Shown one piece after another: positions 59,954 to 64,000 of a stretch of DNA of 64,000 nt. Source of the stretch: Terriglobia bacterium (GTDB taxonomy: Bacteria > Acidobacteriota > Terriglobia > Terriglobales > Acidobacteriaceae); the NCBI GenBank assembly GCA_020073165.1, contig JAIQFP010000004.1:236341-300340 (forward strand), given 5' to 3'. Under the pieces are notes generated by a model that saw only the letters and a program-made list of their open reading frames with translations, ran no database searches and had not been told where the DNA came from. A program made the position numbers and the translations under genes. Each line of letters opens with the position of its first letter. Position 1 is the first letter of the stretch.

Positions 59954-60364
59954 ATGACCGACAAGATCACCAAGTCCGAAGAAGAATGGCAGAAGCAGTT
60001 GTCTCCCGAGCAATACCACGTGACCCGCCGCGCGGGAACCGAGCCTGCATTTACCGGAAAGTATTGGAAGACGAAGGACCCGGGCACGTACGCCTGCGTC
60101 TGCTGCGGCCAACCGCTGTTCAGCTCGGAAACCAAGTTTAATTCCGGCACCGGCTGGCCCAGTTTCTGGGAGCCGGTAGAGGAGAGCGCGGTTGTCTCCC
60201 ACACCGATCGCACCCACGGCATGGTGCGCACCGAGGTGCGCTGCGCCCGTTGCGACGCCCATCTGGGACATGTCTTTGAAGATGGTCCCGACCCCACCGG
60301 ATTACGCTACTGCATGAACTCGGCCTCGCTGGACCTGAAGCCGAACGAAACTCCAAAGAAGTAG
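59954..60364 (+). CDS. msrB: Peptide-methionine (R)-S-oxide reductase
   Basis: A 136-residue repair enzyme. Zinc ligands are C48 and C51 ([10 protein letters not shown]) and C97 and C100 ([13 protein letters not shown]). The catalytic Cys is C120 in [23 protein letters not shown] and RTEVRC are diagnostic. The resolving Cys found near residue 60-65 in some MsrBs is absent (SSETKFNS), so thioredoxin may reduce it directly. An AGGACAAG site precedes ATG 59954. Monocistronic. Confidence 0.95.
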   Translation: MTDKITKSEEEWQKQLSPEQYHVTRRAGTEPAFTGKYWKTKDPGTYACVCCGQPLFSSETKFNSGTGWPSFWEPVEESAVVSHTDRTHGMVRTEVRCARCDAHLGHVFEDGPDPTGLRYCMNSASLDLKPNETPKK

Positions 60365-60385
60365 GGCACGCTCGAAGGCGTGCCC
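60364..60385. terminator. Hairpin between msrB and bactofilin
   Basis: GGGCACGC, a 6-nt loop and GCGTGCCC form a perfect 8-bp stem at the msrB stop. It has no clear T-run, so is a candidate bidirectional terminator. Confidence 0.6.
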
Positions 60386-60414
60386 TGATCATGGTGACGT
60401 GCGGATGGCTTGTT

Positions 60415-60903
60415 CTATGCGCCCGCGCCGGCAGCCGCGGCAGCTGCCTTCGGCTGGCTCTGCGCCTGGTGTTGCGCTTTCGCCTGCTTGTGCTCGGCGG
60501 CGCGTACCTGCACGCTGCCTTTCAGGAAAGCTCCATCTTCCACGCTGATGCGCTGGGTGACGACGTCGCCCGTGAGCGAGCCCTCGCCGCGGATATCGAG
60601 CCGGTCCGTGCACTCGATGTTGCCCGTGACCTTGCCCATGATCACGACTTCGCGGGCGTTGATGTTGGCGGCCACGCTGCCGTTGCGTCCCACGGTGACA
60701 CGGCTGTCGGTCAGGTTAATGGTGCCCTCGACTCGGCCGTCGATGTAGAGCGATTCACCGCCGGTGACCTCGCCCTTAATGACGAGCGTGCGGCCGATGG
60801 TGGCCTGCTCCATGGGTGCGGGTGCGGTCTTAATCGGGGCGAAAGAGTTGGGGTTCGGGGAAAATTTCGGAGCGTTGGCTGGATTCTGCGGTGGCTGCAG
60901 CAT
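60415..60903 (-). CDS. Bactofilin (polymer-forming cytoskeletal protein)
   Basis: A 162-residue protein. A short disordered N-terminus (MLQPPQNPANAPKFSPNPNS) precedes the beta-helix core from about residue 35: TLVIKGEVTGGESLYIDGRV, then EGTINLTDSRVTVGRNG and CTDRLDIRGEGSLTGDVVTQ are bactofilin (DUF583) repeats. The tail is Ala/Gln/Lys-rich low complexity. Bactofilins form filaments that shape cells or position wall enzymes. It is alone on the minus strand. Confidence 0.93.
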   Translation of the reverse strand: MLQPPQNPANAPKFSPNPNSFAPIKTAPAPMEQATIGRTLVIKGEVTGGESLYIDGRVEGTINLTDSRVTVGRNGSVAANINAREVVIMGKVTGNIECTDRLDIRGEGSLTGDVVTQRISVEDGAFLKGSVQVRAAEHKQAKAQHQAQSQPKAAAAAAGAGA

Positions 60904-61264
60904 TGCTTCTGACCTTCCTTATTCCCTGCGGGCTGCGCTTGCGGCGGCCCCGGCGGCGGGTTCTGGACGTTTGGCCAATGGCCAAGTCTGACTATCGCAT
61001 GGACCTTAAAGGGAAGGCAGGTTACGGAAGAACCTGTACTGCTGCGGAAGGCCAGAGCCAGCTAGGACGGGTCTGATAAGCCACTTGGGCGTTGTTGGTG
61101 TAATCGCGATTTCGCAACGGTTATCGGCGGGAGGGAACGGAATCAAAACCAACTCCGCTCTCGTAGCCGATGCTTTGTAGTTCGGCGCGAAGAATTATGA
61201 ACCGTTGAATTCGCCCAAAGAAGGTCATCAGTCTAAGATAGAGCGCAGTATCCCAAGGATTACT
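60904..61264. other. 361-bp gap without a recognised gene
   Basis: I see no gene here. It holds a TTGGCC-AAT-GGCCAA dyad (60971-60985), CAGGTT/AACCTG arms (61018-61036) and the palindrome AATCGCGATT (61102-61111). These could be operators or chance. An in-frame TTG at 61205 precedes the next ORF. Confidence 0.4.
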
Positions 61265-62326
61265 ATGGACAATGCAACGGTCAGGGTGCGCCCCCTGCGC
61301 TTTGCGTTTGTTGTTGAGCCGAAGAACAAGGCTGGCCTGCAAAGAATCTTTGAAACCAACTCCGCCCTTTGGGGCGGCGTTTTCAACTTCATCGTTCCGC
61401 TCTTCAAGCAAGTTCCTCAACGATACCGAGAGAACTATTTCAAGACGATCCCTGCGAAAGCAATGCTCAAGGGATTGGTGGAGGCATTCCAGCCTGATTA
61501 CCTGGTCGAGCTAAAGCCGGGCGCTGCAGCCTCCTACGGGATTACGTTCCCGGAGAAGCGAATCCTTGCGATTGAAGATTTAAGCGCGCGCGACGAACGA
61601 AAACGCTGCAAGATTGGAATTGATCTTCGCAGCATATGTGACGACTTGTATCGTACGGCATTCCGTTTTGTGCAACGCCATCCCCCTGAAGTTGTAATTC
61701 CATCGCCTACCGAGAAGAGATTTAGGCTGCTGTTTGCGGCTACGTTTGGATTTTTACCCGAGTCAGGCCCGCTGGCTGACGTGTCGGATATTTTCCTGAA
61801 AGCTTTGGAAGGGGAAAGAACGGTCATTAAAGCAGTCGAGTTTCCCAAGCTCTTTGGTCGCAAATATTACTATCCACTTCAGGCGACGAATCATGAGCTG
61901 GATACTTATAGAAATAGCTGGGAGATCGATTCGAAGCTGTTTTACATGGATGAGACATCGCCGTGGGATCTGATTGAGTTCTGGAATCTGAGAGCTCTTG
62001 GATGGCACATTGAGCCGTTGCCTGTGAGCCTTGCACCTGACCTCATCGATTATTGCAATGAATTCATAAGGAAGGTCTATCGGCCTTTCCCTCCCCCGTC
62101 GAACGCCTATCACCATGCGACCATGTTGTGTGCACGCTCTCAATCCGTTGAGAAATTACAGGAGTTCATGAAGAAGTTGACCTGGGTTCCCAATACGCAC
62201 GCGAGCCTGGATCATCACTTTCCACGCATTTGGGAGGAATGGGGACGAGCGCCGACCATGCTGAGCCACAGACGGTCGAGCACTCGGAAAAAACAGTGTA
62301 TGCGCATGTATTGGGAGCCGGGCTAG
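61265..62326 (+). CDS. Unrecognised protein A of an AT-richer island
   Basis: A 353-residue protein from ATG 61265 (AAGGA 5 nt upstream). Its start is LRFAFVVEPKNKAGLQRIFE, and it continues with ALWGGVFNFIVPLFKQVPQR and FYMDETSPWDLIEFWNLRALG. I recognise no domain. Codon use is visibly less GC-rich than in the neighbours. The last 30 residues (GRAPTMLSHRRSSTRKKQ) look unlike protein, and the next ORF overlaps in the -1 frame, so the natural product may continue into that ORF by frameshift, or the gene may be broken. Confidence 0.55.
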   Translation: MDNATVRVRPLRFAFVVEPKNKAGLQRIFETNSALWGGVFNFIVPLFKQVPQRYRENYFKTIPAKAMLKGLVEAFQPDYLVELKPGAAASYGITFPEKRILAIEDLSARDERKRCKIGIDLRSICDDLYRTAFRFVQRHPPEVVIPSPTEKRFRLLFAATFGFLPESGPLADVSDIFLKALEGERTVIKAVEFPKLFGRKYYYPLQATNHELDTYRNSWEIDSKLFYMDETSPWDLIEFWNLRALGWHIEPLPVSLAPDLIDYCNEFIRKVYRPFPPPSNAYHHATMLCARSQSVEKLQEFMKKLTWVPNTHASLDHHFPRIWEEWGRAPTMLSHRRSSTRKKQCMRMYWEPG

Positions 62327-63708
62327 ATATAAGAACGCAACCCCATGATGTTGCCAAGGAAGATCCATTCTGTTCGCTGACGGCAGCTTGCGCGAACGTT
62401 CTCAAGTCTTATTCGGGTGGAACGCCCATAATTCCATGGAAAAGCGATGTTGCGGCCACGCTCACGCGTGGGTTCGGGGAGACGAAAACGTGGATTTCCC
62501 GTGAAGGCATTGTGTTGCTGGCGGGTGAACACAGCTTCTCCAGTTTTCTGCGTGTCCCCAGTCCGATAAACATTTTCTCTTCGATGGCTGAATCGCTCGG
62601 CTACAAATTAGAGTTGTCGCCCGCCGGACGAACATGCGAGCAAATTATCCATGCCCTCGGGAGCATCGGGGCGATTGGATTGGTGACGCGCGGCCCCGAG
62701 CTTCTGAGGTTTCTCGACCGTCTTGCGCATGAGGATTTGGAAGTCGAGGTTGATGGCGAAGAGGGTGACGGCGCCAGAAAAAAGAAACTGCATAAAGGTT
62801 TCGCCCCGCTTCCCCAAGTTATGGAGATCCTCGAACGAGTAAATGCGAATAGGTTCTCAAAGGGCAGCAGGCATCTCGATGCCCTGATTCGGTCCCATGT
62901 CCTTAAATTGGGCATGGCTCTGCGCTGCACGGAATGCCAGCATACAAGCTGGTTTAGCCTTGAAGACCTAAAACCAAGAATGTCATGCCCACATTGCTTG
63001 AGAAGGTTCACTTTCCCTGCTGGTTCTCCTCCGAACAGGAATCAGTGGGCGTACAGGGTGATCGGTCCCTTTACAACCGGAGGCTTCGCGGGCGGTGCGT
63101 ATTGCGTAGGGGCAGCTTTGAATTTCTTGATCGAGAAGGTGGCTCGGGAGGCGAATTGGGTACCGAGCTTTACCATGCGCGATGCCGCTGGCAAAGAATT
63201 TGAGGCGGATTTTGGCATGCTGGCGAAGCCGAGCCGGTTTAGCCATACCTCCTCGCCGCATTTGATAATCGGGGAATGCAAATCCTTTAATCGGTTCGAG
63301 AAAAGAGATTTCGCCAGAGCCGATGAGGCAGCCAATCTGTTCCCTGGCGCAATTCTGTGCTTTTGTACTTTCAATGAAGCATTGGAGACCGAGGAAATCA
63401 AAGGGCTAACGAAGCTTGCAAAGCAGGGCAGAAAAAGAATGGATGTCGGAAAGCGAATGAACCCTGTGCTTATTTTGACTGCACGGGAATTGTTCTCCGA
63501 ATTCAAAATGAGTGACTTCTACTCGCTCTACGGCGATAAAGCCGATTACGCCCGGGGCGTCTATATGCGTGACGATATGCAAGAGCTGTGCGAGTTCACA
63601 CAACAAATATATCTTGGAATGCCCTCATATCGCGAATGGCTTGAGGAAAAGCGCAGGAAGAAAGCGGCGCGGCTGGCGGCGAAATCTCAGGCTACCCTTA
63701 CGAATTGA
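62239..63708 (+). CDS. Unrecognised protein B with zinc ribbon and PD-(D/E)XK-like motif
   Basis: A 489-residue protein from ATG 62239 (TTG 62230 also possible). It carries a zinc-ribbon pattern C230-x2-C233 and C250-x2-C253 (RCTECQHTSW ... SCPHC). Further on, FEADFGML (D324) and LIIGECKSF (E346, K348) resemble the D-(x)n-E-x-K core of PD-(D/E)XK nucleases. The start overlaps protein A by 88 bp in the -1 frame. I suggest a DNA-acting or defence role on motif evidence alone. It is probably the second half of a longer protein, or a partner of A. Confidence 0.55.
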   Translation: MGTSADHAEPQTVEHSEKTVYAHVLGAGLDIRTQPHDVAKEDPFCSLTAACANVLKSYSGGTPIIPWKSDVAATLTRGFGETKTWISREGIVLLAGEHSFSSFLRVPSPINIFSSMAESLGYKLELSPAGRTCEQIIHALGSIGAIGLVTRGPELLRFLDRLAHEDLEVEVDGEEGDGARKKKLHKGFAPLPQVMEILERVNANRFSKGSRHLDALIRSHVLKLGMALRCTECQHTSWFSLEDLKPRMSCPHCLRRFTFPAGSPPNRNQWAYRVIGPFTTGGFAGGAYCVGAALNFLIEKVAREANWVPSFTMRDAAGKEFEADFGMLAKPSRFSHTSSPHLIIGECKSFNRFEKRDFARADEAANLFPGAILCFCTFNEALETEEIKGLTKLAKQGRKRMDVGKRMNPVLILTARELFSEFKMSDFYSLYGDKADYARGVYMRDDMQELCEFTQQIYLGMPSYREWLEEKRRKKAARLAAKSQATLTN

Positions 63709-63867
63709 GAAAGCGCGCATTCGCGCAGGTCTCGAATCCCTACCTTCGGTATTTTGGTCCGCCGCTTGCGCCAGTCTGTAACTGTTGTAATCAGGCGTGG
63801 GTGTTGAAAAAGTCACGGATTGGACCGATCTTGTGCGGGCTGGGTCTGCGAGTCCTTTTCTCGTTTT
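63709..63867. other. Gap between the island and the transposase end
   Basis: I see no gene. GGTCTCGAATCCC resembles a tRNA T-loop but has no matching stems. This may contain the end of the insertion sequence. Confidence 0.35.
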
Positions 63868-64000
63868 CTAAGCGGTGACAGTTAGCGGTGCAGTTGGTTG
63901 GCTGAGGAACCGCACCAGTCGCTTGATGTTCTGCGCAGCCGCCGCCAGGAAGAACTGCTCCCGCACGAACTTTAATCTCCGCAGACGCAAGCGACGCAGT
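63868..64000 (-). CDS. IS1182-like transposase, C-terminal end only
   Basis: Minus-strand translation from the window edge gives 43 codons ending at TAG 63868-63870 (read LRRLRLRRLKFVREQFFLAA, then AAQNIKRLVRFLSQ). This matches the conserved C-terminus of IS1182-family transposases (RRLRLRGLKFVREQF with AAAAQNIKRLVRFL). The 5' part lies beyond base 64000, so completeness is unknown. It borders the AT-richer island. Confidence 0.75.
   Translation of the reverse strand, partial: LRRLRLRRLKFVREQFFLAAAAQNIKRLVRFLSQPTAPLTVTA

Noticed and set aside
63730..63770. tRNA fragment or attachment site
   Set aside because: GGTCTCGAATCCC looks like a T-loop, but there is no pairing stem, no CCA and no acceptor partner.

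Overview
The window is about 64 kb of a high-GC chromosome, most likely from an Acidobacteriota member (Terriglobia or Koribacter-like). This is inferred from the very large TonB receptor with an N-terminal carboxypeptidase-regulatory domain, the yicC-gmk-rpoZ-coaBC-udg-priA order, and gaps filled with short imperfect word repeats. No rRNA or phylogenetic marker was compared, so the assignment is an inference.

Left part (1-30100), mostly core metabolism. It opens inside a NADH-oxidising unit: the end of NuoE, a NuoF with extra Fe-S domains, a short NuoG/HoxU-like protein, then a glutamate-synthase-like FMN protein with no glutaminase domain, closed by a clear terminator. An NTF2-like protein, an OsmC protein and tRNA-Leu(CAG) follow. 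Next is an aromatic amino acid block, trpC-trpF-trpB-trpA-chorismate mutase-aroF-tyrA, then a two-subunit CoA transferase. A mixed stretch carries HIT, RlpA-like, mutY, peroxiredoxin and M28 peptidase genes. It leads to rapZ, an MsbA-like ABC exporter and yicC-gmk-rpoZ-coaBC-udg-orf-priA.

Middle (30343-38203, minus strand): a three-gene osmoprotectant-type ABC transporter lies downstream of a compact coenzyme F420 operon, cofG-cofD-cofC-cofE-cofH-npdG. It contains deazaflavin core synthesis, side-chain assembly, glutamylation and an F420:NADP reductase.

Right-centre (38999-59813): a FadR-type regulator and a TonB receptor precede a long plus-strand cluster. It holds a flavin reductase, a luciferase-like monooxygenase, two membrane proteins with a triplicated histidine-containing domain, a CoxM/S/G/L-type molybdenum hydroxylase, two PanE-like reductases, two M24-fold proteins, an M20 hydrolase and a second luciferase-like (possibly F420-dependent) oxidoreductase. 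An HMGL/homocitrate-synthase-like lyase and a fumarylacetoacetate-hydrolase-family protein converge on it. I read this as an uncharacterised pathway for oxidising and dismantling an organic, perhaps N-containing, compound. Several enzymes carry altered active-site motifs, so database names will mislead.

Right end (59954-64000): msrB and a bactofilin, then a visibly AT-richer stretch with two unrecognised overlapping ORFs, the second bearing a zinc ribbon and a PD-(D/E)XK-like motif. The window ends in the 3' end of an IS1182-like transposase gene. This end looks horizontally acquired.
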